Assembly: GCA_017429265.1 (NCBI GenBank)
Contig: JAFRPG010000060.1
Span: 1-56,015 of the forward strand
Origin: Clostridia bacterium
GTDB taxonomy: Bacteria; Bacillota; Clostridia; Christensenellales; Aristaeellaceae
Direction: 5' to 3'
DNA: 56,015 bases
The position numbers and the translations under genes are program-made. The stretch's first letter is position 1. Every line of letters starts with the position of its first letter. Positions 17,046 to 26,044 of this stretch are shown here, one piece after another. A model generated the notes under the pieces. It saw only the letters and a program-made list of their open reading frames with translations, had not been told where the DNA came from and did no database searches.

Positions 17046-19529
17046 ATGACCAACAGACCCGAAGGACATGCAAGAGAAACCAACGGCACTGTCAGTGTCG
17101 GAAGGCGCAGAGGCAGCGGGCTCGGTACCGGACCCGTCGGCAACACCTCGCGCCCGTCCGGCGGCGCGGGCGGACCCGGCGGCGGAACCGGCGGCGGAGG
17201 CGGTCCGCATCGCTCCTCCGGCGGCGGCAGCCGAGGTCCCGGCGGCAAGTCCTCCCTGCTGATCATCGTTGCGCTGATCGCCGCGCTGCTGCTCGGTGGC
17301 GGCGGTCTGGGCGGACTTTTCGGCGGCGGTGACAACGGTTCCGGCGGTCAGTCCGGCGGCACCGGTTCTTCCGGCGGACTCCTCGGCGGCGGAAGCTCCG
17401 GCGGCAGTCTCGGCGGGCTCCTCGGCGGCGGGAGTTCTGGCGGCGGTCTGGACGTCTCCGGGATCCTCGGCTCCCTCGGCCTGTTCGGCTCTTCCGGCTC
17501 CTCCGGCGCGTCTGTCCCGGCCGAGCCGTCCGTCCCCTTCCAGCAGACCGCGTCCGCGGGCTCCGCTTCCGGTGATTCCTTCACGCTGGACCGCAGCGTT
17601 GCGCCCGGCTCCCGCGACAAGTATACGAAGCTCCTGGGCAACGGCAACGACACCGTGACCATGATGATCTACATGTGCGGCACCGACCTCGAAAGCCGCA
17701 GCGGCATGGCCACCAACGACCTGAACGAGATCCTCAAGGCGAAATTCGGCGACAATGTCCGCGTGATCGTCTACACCGGCGGCTGCACGCGCTGGCGCAA
17801 CAACACGATCTCCTCCAGCGAGAACCAGGTCTGGCGCGTCAAGTCCGGCAGCATGGAAAAGCTCGGTTCCGACGGCAGCAAGGCCATGACCGACCCGAAC
17901 ACTCTGGCCGGCTTCATCCAGTACGCCAGGAAGCGCTATGAGGCCAGCCGCTACTTCCTGATCCTGTGGGACCACGGCGGCGGTTCCGTCAGCGGCTACG
18001 GCTATGACGAGAAGTACAGGAACGCCGGCTCCATGACCCTCCCCAATGTCCAGAAGGCCCTGCAGTTGGGCGGCGTGAAGTTCGATTTCATCGGCTTCGA
18101 CGCCTGCCTGATGGCGACCGTGGAGACCGCTCTGATGGCGGCCGATCATGCCGACTACCTGATCGCCTCCGAGGAGACCGAGCCCGGCATCGGCTGGTAT
18201 TACACCGACTGGATGACCCAGCTCGGCAGGAACACTTCCATCAGCACCCTCGACCTCGGCAAGGCCATCTGCGATGATTTCGTGAAGGCCTGCGGGACCC
18301 AGGCGCGCGGACAGCGCACCACCCTCTCCGTGGTTGACCTGGCGGAGCTGTCCAACACCGTGCCCGACGCGCTGACCGGCTTCTCCACCTCGATCACCGG
18401 CATGGTGAAGAAGAACAATTATAAAAAGGTCTCCGTGGCCCGCAACGGCTCCCGTGAGTTCGCCGCTTCCACGAAGATCGACCAGGTCGACCTCGCGGAC
18501 CTGGCGGACCGTCTGGGCACGAGCGAAGCCAAAGCCCTCGCGAAGGTCATCCGCGGCGCGGTCAAGTACAATCGCGCCGGGTCCCTGACAGGCGCCTACG
18601 GCCTCTCCATCTACTTCCCCTACCGCAAGCCTTCCAACGCCAATAAGGCGGCCAACAGCGCCAGCAGCATCGGCATCGACACCAGCTACAGCGAGTGTAT
18701 CCGCGCATTCGCGGCGGTCGAACAGGCCGGTCAGGGCGCGATGACCGGCACATCGTCCTACTCGCCCTACACCAGTCTGAGCGGCGGCTCATACGGCGGC
18801 TCCTCTTCGGCCGGCATGATCAGCGACCTCCTGGGCGCCTTTCTCGGCGGCGGACGCAGCCTGACAGGCAGCGAGGACATCGTGCAGTACTTCTCGCAGA
18901 ACGCCCTGGACGGCAAGGATCTCGTCTTCAGCGCGGAGAACGGCAAGCCCGTCCTGCGTCTCACCGACGATCAGTGGTCCCTGGTCACCGCCGTGGACCT
19001 CAACCTCTTCTACGATGACGGCGAAGGCTATCTCGAGCTCGGCACCGACAACGTGTTCTCCTGGGACAGCGAGGGCAATCTTGTGGGCGACATGAGCGGC
19101 GGATGGCTCACCCTGAACGGTCAGCTAGCCGCCTACTACCGCGAGTCCGCTTCCGACGGCGTCACCTACGGCTACATTCCGGTCCTGCTCAACGGCGAAC
19201 GCGCCGAGCTCTTGGTGGTCTGCGAGAACAATGCCTACACCGTGACCGGCGCCCGCCGCGTCTACAAAAACGGTGAGACCGACACCGTCGCCAAGGCCGA
19301 GACCGAGATCGTCTCCGGCAGCAGCATTGACCTTGTCTTTGACTACTACACGCGGAACGGCCGGTACGAGGAAAGCTACATCTACGGCGATGCGATCCCC
19401 TGCAACGACATCGCTGACCTCTCCATCGCGCAGATGAAGCTCTCCGACACAGAGAACCTTTGCTACACCTACCGCCTGACCGATATCTACGAGCAGGAGT
19501 GGTGGACCAACACCTACAGGCTCCGGTAA
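17046..19529 (+). CDS. Membrane-anchored clostripain-family (C11) cysteine protease
   Basis: The 827-residue protein has three parts. Residues 1-67 are a basic, Gly-rich cytosolic tail; residues 69-84 are a membrane helix; residues 85-150 are a Gly/Ser-rich low-complexity linker. From about 200 a C11 peptidase domain follows. Its catalytic dyad is visible as H310 in LWDHGGG and C354 in GFDACLMATVE. The opening TVTMMIYMCGTDLES is typical of clostripain, which cuts after Arg or Lys. The C-terminal 250 residues are beta-rich with no recognised fold. An AAGGAGG site precedes the ATG. It probably works outside the membrane; targets are unknown. Confidence 0.88.
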   Translation: MTNRPEGHARETNGTVSVGRRRGSGLGTGPVGNTSRPSGGAGGPGGGTGGGGGPHRSSGGGSRGPGGKSSLLIIVALIAALLLGGGGLGGLFGGGDNGSGGQSGGTGSSGGLLGGGSSGGSLGGLLGGGSSGGGLDVSGILGSLGLFGSSGSSGASVPAEPSVPFQQTASAGSASGDSFTLDRSVAPGSRDKYTKLLGNGNDTVTMMIYMCGTDLESRSGMATNDLNEILKAKFGDNVRVIVYTGGCTRWRNNTISSSENQVWRVKSGSMEKLGSDGSKAMTDPNTLAGFIQYARKRYEASRYFLILWDHGGGSVSGYGYDEKYRNAGSMTLPNVQKALQLGGVKFDFIGFDACLMATVETALMAADHADYLIASEETEPGIGWYYTDWMTQLGRNTSISTLDLGKAICDDFVKACGTQARGQRTTLSVVDLAELSNTVPDALTGFSTSITGMVKKNNYKKVSVARNGSREFAASTKIDQVDLADLADRLGTSEAKALAKVIRGAVKYNRAGSLTGAYGLSIYFPYRKPSNANKAANSASSIGIDTSYSECIRAFAAVEQAGQGAMTGTSSYSPYTSLSGGSYGGSSSAGMISDLLGAFLGGGRSLTGSEDIVQYFSQNALDGKDLVFSAENGKPVLRLTDDQWSLVTAVDLNLFYDDGEGYLELGTDNVFSWDSEGNLVGDMSGGWLTLNGQLAAYYRESASDGVTYGYIPVLLNGERAELLVVCENNAYTVTGARRVYKNGETDTVAKAETEIVSGSSIDLVFDYYTRNGRYEESYIYGDAIPCNDIADLSIAQMKLSDTENLCYTYRLTDIYEQEWWTNTYRLR

Positions 19530-19591
19530 GGATGCGCGCACCGCAGACGGCGCGACGATCTGTCCTGCCGGATGACACTTGATGAACAAAC

Positions 19592-19625
19592 AGGGCTGCC
19601 GCGGATGTCATGCCGCGGCAGCCCT
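19592..19625. terminator. Hairpin terminator between convergent genes
   Basis: A perfect 13-bp stem pairs 19592-19604 with 19613-19625 across an eight-base loop. Flanking T-runs are modest on both strands, but it sits exactly between the convergent C11 protease and pseudo-ATPase genes. Confidence 0.75.
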
Positions 19626-19646
19626 CTTATCTTGTGATGAATCTGT

Positions 19647-21119
19647 TTACTGTGTCCGGGTGTTTTCGCCTCCCGAGGCGAGATAGCGATGGGATACCAG
19701 CACGGCCACGCCGCAGAGCATGCCCGCGAGGAATCCGAACAGAAGGGTGATCAGCTCCGTGCTGTCCAGGGTCAGATAGGCGGCAAGGACGCCGATCAGG
19801 CAGATCGCCGCGCCGGCCGCGAGCCTCAGCATGCCCCGGGGATCATACAGGAGGATCGAGAGGTAATAGAGCGTGAAGATCGACGCCTCCGCGACGCACA
19901 GCATGGCGCCCGCGTCCGCGTGCCGCTGTTCCCGCATGACAGCGGAGAAAAAGAGATGCAGCACCATCGGCAGGAGCACGCCCGGGATCAGCGGGATCAG
20001 GAAGCTGCGGTTGGAATGCTCCGGCGGCCTGGGCAGGGAGATTTCCCGCGACAGCAGGATGCCCGCGCACAGGCAGCCGAGGCCCAGCAGGAAGGGAAAC
20101 TTGCCCCCGCAAAGCGTCGCGGCGGGCCACAGGAGCAGCCCGAACATGGAGACCAGCAGCCGGTAGTAGCGCTCCTCGCCGCGCTCACGGATCAGCTTGA
20201 GCACCGGCGCCGCGAAGTCCCGCGTCTGATCGTCTCCCTCATGGCGGGGGATCAGCTCCAGCACGTCCCGGCTCCCTTCATCCTCCGGCCACTCAATGCC
20301 CATCTGCCGCACGGTCTCCAGGCTCCAGCGGTCGCTGCGCGAAAGGCAGACGATGATGCCCATCCGGTGGAGTTTCTGCCCGGCCTGCAGGGCTTCCACG
20401 GACGGACTGGCCCGCTTGACCGGGCGGACGGCGCCGAGGTAGCACAGGGCGCCCAGTTTTCCGTCCACGACAGGCCCCGTCGCGTAGCAGAGGGTGTTGG
20501 AGGGCAGGTAGATGAGCCGGTTCCTGTCCTCCGCGGTCAGCGGCCGTTCTGTGCCGTCCTGCACCAGATGACAGGCCTGCATGATGGACGGGCTGCCGAC
20601 AAAATAGGCCCGGAGTCCTGTCCCCTCCATGACGATCACGCCAGGAAAACCGCTGACGCGCGCGTCGTCAAGCTTGGGGTTCTGCCTGCGGATGTTCTCG
20701 CGGTTGATGTTCAGGCTGTTTTCCCACTCGGCGATCTCCTCCGGGGTGCATCCGCTGACCGAACCGGCGGGATCGATGCACTCGTCGGTCAGCGCGATGG
20801 CCGCGGCAAGCCGCATCATGCCCTGCTGCCCGCGGAAACGTTCGCCGTCGACCTTGTCAAACGGCATCCACAGTTCAGCTTGCAGCCAGGTCTTTCCGAT
20901 CAGTAAGGCCGGGTCGACGGTGACTTTTTTCAGATTCTGGGCTTCCATGTTCTCCGGAAGGCACCGCCAGTCCGGATGCGTGAACGCCCTGCGGGTCGAG
21001 CGGCTGCATAGCAGCGGCGCGAGCGGTGCCAGCGCCAGAGCGGGGATCAGTGCCCACGGCCACGGCACAGCCACCGTCAGCAGCAGCAGTGAAGCCACGA
21101 TGATCGTCAGTTTCAGCAT
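19647..21119 (-). CDS. Degenerate P-type ATPase-like membrane protein
   Basis: I matched this 490-residue protein by eye to the second half of P2-type cation ATPases. Two N-terminal helices (2-40) are followed by a soluble domain. There AYFVGSPSIMQACHLVQDG then RPLTAEDR mimics the KGAP nucleotide-domain region, and YLGAVRPVKRASPSVEAL then HRMGIIVCLSRSD mimics the P-domain. Six C-terminal helices correspond to M5-M10. The catalytic DKTGT is missing (perhaps FDKVDGER) and TGD has become SRSD, so ATP-driven transport is unlikely. The actuator domain and first helix pair are absent. It follows a GerMN lipoprotein gene by four bases. A sensory or scaffolding role is my inference. Confidence 0.6.
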   Translation of the reverse strand: MLKLTIIVASLLLLTVAVPWPWALIPALALAPLAPLLCSRSTRRAFTHPDWRCLPENMEAQNLKKVTVDPALLIGKTWLQAELWMPFDKVDGERFRGQQGMMRLAAAIALTDECIDPAGSVSGCTPEEIAEWENSLNINRENIRRQNPKLDDARVSGFPGVIVMEGTGLRAYFVGSPSIMQACHLVQDGTERPLTAEDRNRLIYLPSNTLCYATGPVVDGKLGALCYLGAVRPVKRASPSVEALQAGQKLHRMGIIVCLSRSDRWSLETVRQMGIEWPEDEGSRDVLELIPRHEGDDQTRDFAAPVLKLIRERGEERYYRLLVSMFGLLLWPAATLCGGKFPFLLGLGCLCAGILLSREISLPRPPEHSNRSFLIPLIPGVLLPMVLHLFFSAVMREQRHADAGAMLCVAEASIFTLYYLSILLYDPRGMLRLAAGAAICLIGVLAAYLTLDSTELITLLFGFLAGMLCGVAVLVSHRYLASGGENTRTQ

Positions 21120-21123
21120 CCGT

Positions 21124-22680
21124 TCACCCCTGACTGTTCTCCATGATCGAGCTGTTCAGCAAGAATTCGCCGGACCAGCAGAAATTCGTTCCGAGGCTGT
21201 CGACCGTCACGCCGTCCCAGAAGAAGCGCACCCGGCTGACACCCATCAGCTCACAGAGCGTGTCCGCCATGGCGTAGCAGCACATGCGCTGCGCCGTCTC
21301 GTCCATGCCCCGGACCGCATCGGCAAAGCGGGCCGAGAGATTCACCAGCAGCGTGCCGCGGTCCAGACCCACCGCAAGGACATCCGATTCATCCAGCCCC
21401 GACGGCAGCGGCTGTGTCAGCCCCGCCTTCCGCTCCCGTTCCGTCGGCTCGCGCATCATCAGGGCGAGCAGGTGCGCCGGATCTCTCGACAGCGCGGGCG
21501 CAGGATAACGGCTCACGGCGGTCAGGCGCTCTCCGTGCAGCAAGCAGATCCCGGCCCGGTCGCGAAGGCCGTCGCGGAAATTCGAGCGCAGGGTCATGCC
21601 GTCCTCGAAGGTAGTCAGCCCGAAGGGACCGTCGGATACGGCGTACAGCGGCACGGAGCCGAGAAGGATCCGGACGCTGCCCACCTGCGGGATAAAGGTC
21701 GTGACGGTCCAGTTGACGCAGGCGATCAGGCAGGAGAAGTCGACGCCCAGCGCCGACAGGGTCTCCGGGAAATCATCCGCAAAGCGCAGCGTGACCATGC
21801 GCGTGCCGTTTGCCCTGTCCGAAACGATCGGCTCCTCGATGAGGCATGCGGTCAGGTCGGGCATCGCCGCCGTGCCGCCGGCGATCTGCGCACCGGAGGA
21901 GAGCGCGGAGAGCAGTCCTTCGGTCAGCTGTGCCGGCGTCTGTCCCGCGAAGCTCAGGTTCCTGGCCTCGGCGACAAAGCCGCTCCCGTCCGCAAGCGGA
22001 AAGTAAAGCGTCGCGGTCGAAGTGAGCGGCGTGACCGCCGGATCCCCGCCCAGCGGCGTCCCTTTTGCGGCCATCTGTTCCCAGAGTGCCGGCAGTTCCT
22101 CCCCCGGGCGCGCGTTCACGCTGCCGGCCGGGAGATTGCGGGACATGTCAAACGGCAGGGCGCGGTCCGCCACCAGCAGATTGATATAGCGGATATCGGT
22201 GGACTCCGCAAGGGTGGAGGCCAGCGCGAGGAGGACCGAATAGCGCTCGTCATACTCCAGGGCTAGGACGCTCGCGGACAGATTGACCGTGCAAATCCCG
22301 CCCGAAACCTCGATCGGCTGCACGCCGCTGAGGACCAGCTCGGCCTGTCCGCCGAGGGCTGCCGACGTCTCATTCGCCTCCGCGGCGAAAAGGGCGCTGA
22401 TGATCGGCTTCACGTTGCGGTCGCCGCGCACCAGACTGACATCCTCCTGTCTGGCGATCAGCCGCTGATGATCCGTGGTCGGGAGATACAGGCTGACCGT
22501 CCCGTCGTCGGTCAGCGAGCTGTCATCGGCCGGGGCCGTGAAGCCGCCCGCGACCGGCGGCAGGGTGACCGCGGCGGCCTCCCCGGTCTCTCCGCCGCCG
22601 GAGCAGCCCGCGGTCAGGAAGGTCAGCGCCAGCATCAGCGCGAGGAGTGCGCCGCGTTTCCGGTATCGTTTCATCATCAT
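21124..22680 (-). CDS. GerMN-domain lipoprotein with repeated domains
   Basis: The product is about 518 residues with a lipoprotein signal peptide ending in LTAGC. At least two GerMN-type modules are visible. The first begins TVSLYLPTTDHQRLIARQ and has CTVNLSASVLAL; the second begins TATLYFPLADGSGFV and has MVTLRFADDF. A third partial one near the C terminus contains TLLVNLSARFADAV. GerMN domains occur in the spore-germination protein GerM and in actinobacterial LpqB. Three consecutive ATG codons overlap the upstream stop, and the outermost at 22680 was chosen. It is co-transcribed with a kinase-regulator pair, so a surface sensory or wall-linked role is likely. Confidence 0.78.
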   Translation of the reverse strand: MMMKRYRKRGALLALMLALTFLTAGCSGGGETGEAAAVTLPPVAGGFTAPADDSSLTDDGTVSLYLPTTDHQRLIARQEDVSLVRGDRNVKPIISALFAAEANETSAALGGQAELVLSGVQPIEVSGGICTVNLSASVLALEYDERYSVLLALASTLAESTDIRYINLLVADRALPFDMSRNLPAGSVNARPGEELPALWEQMAAKGTPLGGDPAVTPLTSTATLYFPLADGSGFVAEARNLSFAGQTPAQLTEGLLSALSSGAQIAGGTAAMPDLTACLIEEPIVSDRANGTRMVTLRFADDFPETLSALGVDFSCLIACVNWTVTTFIPQVGSVRILLGSVPLYAVSDGPFGLTTFEDGMTLRSNFRDGLRDRAGICLLHGERLTAVSRYPAPALSRDPAHLLALMMREPTERERKAGLTQPLPSGLDESDVLAVGLDRGTLLVNLSARFADAVRGMDETAQRMCCYAMADTLCELMGVSRVRFFWDGVTVDSLGTNFCWSGEFLLNSSIMENSQG

Positions 22681-23666
22681 TCTTCCATCCATCCAAGCAT
22701 GCCGGACATGCCGATTTTCCAAATGCCGTCCTCTCGGGTCAGGCGCAGGCAGCGGGAATCCAGGCTGATCTCCGCGTCCGTGTCCTTGCGCAGGCGGACA
22801 CTCGCGGTGACCGTCGCCACGTCTCCGCCGCCGCGCACGTAGGCGTCGTGGACGATGAACCCGGTCAGCTTCGGCACCGACTCCATCTGCGCGACGAAAT
22901 CACGGTACTCGGGCTTTGTCACCCCCGTGAAGGAGTCCACGGCGCTGATATAGTTGTACAGTCTGGCCCAGTCTCGGCGCTCCCAGCAGGTCATGACCGC
23001 ATCAGCCGTGGCTCCGGCCGTGAGGAGGTATTCGTCCTCGCGCACCTGCGCCGGGGCAATGCCGTCATCCTCCTCGTCCGCCATGAACCAGGACTGGCGG
23101 AGCCGCATGCTCTCCGAGATCACGTCCCGCTGTTCCACAAGGATCACGACCTCATCGACATCACAGTTCTCCGTCACCGTGGCGACGATCGACTGCATGC
23201 ACAGGGCCCTGCGCAGGGGCACTTCGTCGCGCCAGAGCGGGTCTCTGCGCCAGTCGGCAGGCTCATCGCTCAGGGGATTTCCGAATTCACTGCTGACCGT
23301 CACGAGCAGCCTCCTGCCCTGGCGGATCGTGGAGAGCGGACGCGCGCCGTCCGGGAAGAGGCTCACGAGCTCCGTATGCTGGGTCCCCGGGCCACTGAAG
23401 AGGGCGGTGAGCAGCGCCATCTCATAGGGCTGGCTGCTCAGCTGGGTGACGGTCCTCGTCTCGGGCGCGAGATAGGGCTCGTCCAGGAAGCGGAACCACA
23501 GGGTCGCCTCCCGATGCTCGCGCACACGTTCCTCGGAGACGGTCGGCAGGGTCACCTCGGTGCCGGGGATCAGGGTGGTCTCCGGGAGAGGATCCTTGCG
23601 CGCGAGGCACCCGGTCAGGAGCAGCATGCTCCCGAGCATGATCGTCAGCAGGGTTTTTCTTCTCAT
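22677..23666 (-). CDS. GerMN-like lipoprotein, kinase-linked
   Basis: This 329-residue lipoprotein has the lipobox LLTGC near residue 20. Residues about 50-200 form one GerMN-like module (LLTALFSGPG, RLLVTVSSEFGN, QSIVATVTENCDVDEVVILVE). The C-terminal 120 residues, including DAVMTCWERRDWARLYNYI and CLRLTREDGIWKIG, look like an NTF2-like or DUF4878-type fold. The start codon overlaps the histidine kinase stop by ATGA. In Actinobacteria, LpqB likewise sits next to the kinase MtrB and modulates it; by position the same is inferred here. Orthology to LpqB is not claimed. Confidence 0.72.
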   Translation of the reverse strand: MRRKTLLTIMLGSMLLLTGCLARKDPLPETTLIPGTEVTLPTVSEERVREHREATLWFRFLDEPYLAPETRTVTQLSSQPYEMALLTALFSGPGTQHTELVSLFPDGARPLSTIRQGRRLLVTVSSEFGNPLSDEPADWRRDPLWRDEVPLRRALCMQSIVATVTENCDVDEVVILVEQRDVISESMRLRQSWFMADEEDDGIAPAQVREDEYLLTAGATADAVMTCWERRDWARLYNYISAVDSFTGVTKPEYRDFVAQMESVPKLTGFIVHDAYVRGGGDVATVTASVRLRKDTDAEISLDSRCLRLTREDGIWKIGMSGMLGWMEE

Positions 23667-25135
23667 GCCGGCGCCCCTCCCTTCTCGCCCAGCGGCAGCC
23701 GCACGGTGAAGGTGGACCCCTTGCCAGGCGTGCTTGTCACGCTGATCTCGCCGCCGTGCATCGTCACCAGCTGGCGAACGATGGACAGGCCGAGGCCGGT
23801 GCCGCCCGTCTCACGCGAGCGCGCCTTGTCGACCCGGTAGAAGCGGTCGAAGATGTGCGCGATATCCTGGTCCGGGATGCCGATGCCGTTGTCCTGCACG
23901 CTGAGGAAAGCCTGTTTGCCCTTGGACTGCAGGGATACGACGATCCGGCCGCCGTCAAACGTATACTTGAGCGCGTTCTCGGTCAGGTTGTAGACCACCT
24001 GCTCCAGCTTGGCCTGGTCGCCGTACATCATGATGCCGGGCGTGATCTTCGCGGCCAGCTCCTGCGCGCGCTTGTCGGCCTGGGGACGCAGCAGATGCAG
24101 GGTGTTGGCGACCGTGTCGGAGAGATCGAACCAGGCCATGTTGACCGTCATCTTCCGGGAATCCATCTGGGTCAGGGAGAGGAGGTCCCCGACCACGTTG
24201 GTCAGGCGGTCGATCTCATGGTTCATGTCACTGAGGAATTCCTCGCGCATCTCCACCGGCATATCCGGTTGGTAGAGTACGTTCTCGAGCAGGATCTTCA
24301 TGGTGGTGAGCGGTGTCTTCAGCTCGTGCGACGCGTTGGAGACAAACTGGTTCCTTGATTTGTCCAGGCTTTCGAGCTGCTCCGCCATCATGTTGTAGTT
24401 CTCCGCGAGGGCGCGCATCTCGCCGGTGCCTTTGACCTTTGCGCGGACGGACAGATCGCCCTTGCCCATCTGCTGGATCGTGTCGGACAGTTCGTTGACC
24501 GGGCGCGTGATCAGATTGGAGAAGAACACCGCCGCCAGCAGGGCGATCGCCGCGACGATGATGAAGACCAGCTCCAGCTGCCGCTCGACGTCGCGGAGGC
24601 TTTTCAGCATCTCATTCACGCCGGAGGCATAGAGCAGGACGCCCAGCGGCTTTTCGGTCCCGACGATCTGCACGGCGCCGTAGGCGATCCGGCTGCCCGC
24701 GTCCTCTCCGGGGATCGCGCCGAGCGTATGGATGCCGTAGCTCGCCGTCCGGCTGCCGGTCAGGATGGAGACGACCTCCGGCAGTTCGAGCCGCAGGCCC
24801 ATGAGCTCCGCATAGCTGTCGAACTGCACCTTTCCGTCGGTATCGAGGACCATCAGCCGGCCGCCCATCTCGCCGGCCGAGGAGACCAGCGTCTCATCGA
24901 GGCGGTCGGACTGCACAGACTGAAAAAGCGGCGCGACCGTCACGGCCAGCTTCTCCAGAGATAGGCTGTCCTGGCGGATGCGCTGCTGATAGAGATAATC
25001 CCGTACGAAATCCGTGAGCCGGATATCGGTGATATAAAAGGAGAGGCTGATAAGCAGCAGGAAGACGGCCGAGATCTGGAACCCGATGCGTCCGAAAAAC
25101 CGGCGCTTAGTCCTTGTCGGTGAAATAGTAACCAA
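23663..25135 (-). CDS. Membrane sensor histidine kinase (WalK/PhoR class)
   Basis: The kinase is about 490 residues: a membrane helix at 17-36, an extracytoplasmic PAS-like region to about 185, a second helix, a HAMP linker and a HisKA domain. H270 lies in SNASHELKTPLT. The ATPase domain has N-box NLTENALKYT, DNGIGIP and GGTGLGL. It would autophosphorylate and pass phosphate to the adjacent OmpR-type regulator. The start is uncertain: no ATG lies near the junction, and TTG at 25135, overlapping the regulator by 29 bases, is the best guess despite a poorly spaced ribosome site. It is translationally linked to the GerMN lipoprotein downstream. Confidence 0.92.
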   Translation of the reverse strand: MVTISPTRTKRRFFGRIGFQISAVFLLLISLSFYITDIRLTDFVRDYLYQQRIRQDSLSLEKLAVTVAPLFQSVQSDRLDETLVSSAGEMGGRLMVLDTDGKVQFDSYAELMGLRLELPEVVSILTGSRTASYGIHTLGAIPGEDAGSRIAYGAVQIVGTEKPLGVLLYASGVNEMLKSLRDVERQLELVFIIVAAIALLAAVFFSNLITRPVNELSDTIQQMGKGDLSVRAKVKGTGEMRALAENYNMMAEQLESLDKSRNQFVSNASHELKTPLTTMKILLENVLYQPDMPVEMREEFLSDMNHEIDRLTNVVGDLLSLTQMDSRKMTVNMAWFDLSDTVANTLHLLRPQADKRAQELAAKITPGIMMYGDQAKLEQVVYNLTENALKYTFDGGRIVVSLQSKGKQAFLSVQDNGIGIPDQDIAHIFDRFYRVDKARSRETGGTGLGLSIVRQLVTMHGGEISVTSTPGKGSTFTVRLPLGEKGGAPA

Positions 25136-25802
25136 CTCCCCACTTGGTGAAGATGAACTCCGGCTGGGTCGTATCGCGTTCAATCTTTTCCCGCAGGCGG
25201 CGAATGTGGACGTCGACTGTTCTGTCGTCGCCGGTATAGTCATATTTCCAGACCGTCTCCAGCATCTGCTTGCGTGTGAAAACCTTGCCCCTGTTGGTGA
25301 TGAACAGCTGGAGGAGATCGAATTCCTTGGCGGTCAGCTTGACTTCCTTCCCGGAGAGGGTCACGGTGCGCTTGGTGGGGTTGACCTCGAGCTCGCGCAC
25401 GCGGATGTTCTTCTTCTCGTCGGTGGGCAGCGGAGAGGCTGTGGAGCGGCGAAGGATCGCCTTGATGCGGGCCTTGACCTCCAGGATGTTGAAGGGCTTG
25501 GGGATATAGTCGTCGGCGCCGTACTCCAGGCCGAGGATTTTGTCCATATCCTCACCCTTGGCCGTGAGCATGATGATCGGGACATTGCTGTGTTCGCGGA
25601 TCCGCTGGCAGACCTGGATGCCGTCCATCTTTGGCAGCATGACGTCCAGCAGGATCAGGTCGTAAGGCTCGGCAAAAAACTTCGCCAGTGCTTCCTCTCC
25701 GTCCAGCGCGCTGTCCGTCTCATATTCCTCTTGTTCCAGCGTATATTTCAAGCCTTTGAGAATCAGCGGTTCATCGTCCACGAGCAGGATTCTCTTTGCC
25801 AT
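25107..25802 (-). CDS. OmpR-family response regulator
   Basis: The 231-residue regulator has a receiver domain with acidic pocket VDDEP, phospho-acceptor D53 in LLDVMLP, TAKG and the KPF lysine. A winged-helix DNA-binding domain follows, with VKLTAKEFDLLQLF and the recognition region DDRTVDVHIRRLREKIE. Overall it resembles WalR/MtrA/PhoP regulators. A GGAGGGG site precedes the ATG, with a promoter at 25886-25914. It heads the kinase, GerMN and pseudo-ATPase operon and probably controls wall or envelope genes, as WalR and MtrA do; that target is inferred. Confidence 0.95.
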   Translation of the reverse strand: MAKRILLVDDEPLILKGLKYTLEQEEYETDSALDGEEALAKFFAEPYDLILLDVMLPKMDGIQVCQRIREHSNVPIIMLTAKGEDMDKILGLEYGADDYIPKPFNILEVKARIKAILRRSTASPLPTDEKKNIRVRELEVNPTKRTVTLSGKEVKLTAKEFDLLQLFITNRGKVFTRKQMLETVWKYDYTGDDRTVDVHIRRLREKIERDTTQPEFIFTKWGVGYYFTDKD

Positions 25803-25885
25803 CGGCGAACCCCTCCGTCCGTCCTGTCACATCCGTGCGCGCCTGGCAGCACACAGCATGTGGGTTTGCATAAATCAACACATGA

Positions 25886-25914
25886 ATTGTAATACATATC
25901 CCGGAAAAAATCAA
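25886..25914 (-). promoter_or_regulatory. Promoter of the two-component/GerMN operon
   Basis: On the minus strand, TTGATT (25909-25914) and TACAAT (25886-25891) are 17 bases apart. It sits in the AT-rich divergent region between the regulator and dnaD. Confidence 0.6.
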
Positions 25915-26012
25915 GCAAATTTCAAGAAAATATTACAGAGTTTTGTTGATTCCGTTTCAAAGCTGTACTGGCCGAAGCGTGCTCCGCCTCCCCCGTCCGG
26001 CAGGAATTCCGC

Positions 26013-26042
26013 TTGCCCCGCGGGCGGGCATTGTGGTATAAT
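26013..26042 (+). promoter_or_regulatory. Promoter of the dnaD-dnaC operon
   Basis: A perfect TATAAT at 26037-26042 has TTGCCC at 26013-26018, 18 bases upstream. The start codon lies 35 bases downstream of the -10. Confidence 0.65.
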
Positions 26043-26044
26043 GC

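Noticed and set aside
17146..17480. Gly/Ser coding repeats as a DNA repeat or mobile element
   Set aside because: The repeats stay in frame inside the protease gene and encode a low-complexity linker.
25135..25243. Longer N terminus for the histidine kinase
   Set aside because: The extra residues lie inside the response regulator and read as a shadow (Ser/Arg-rich). A short N terminus before the first helix is usual.
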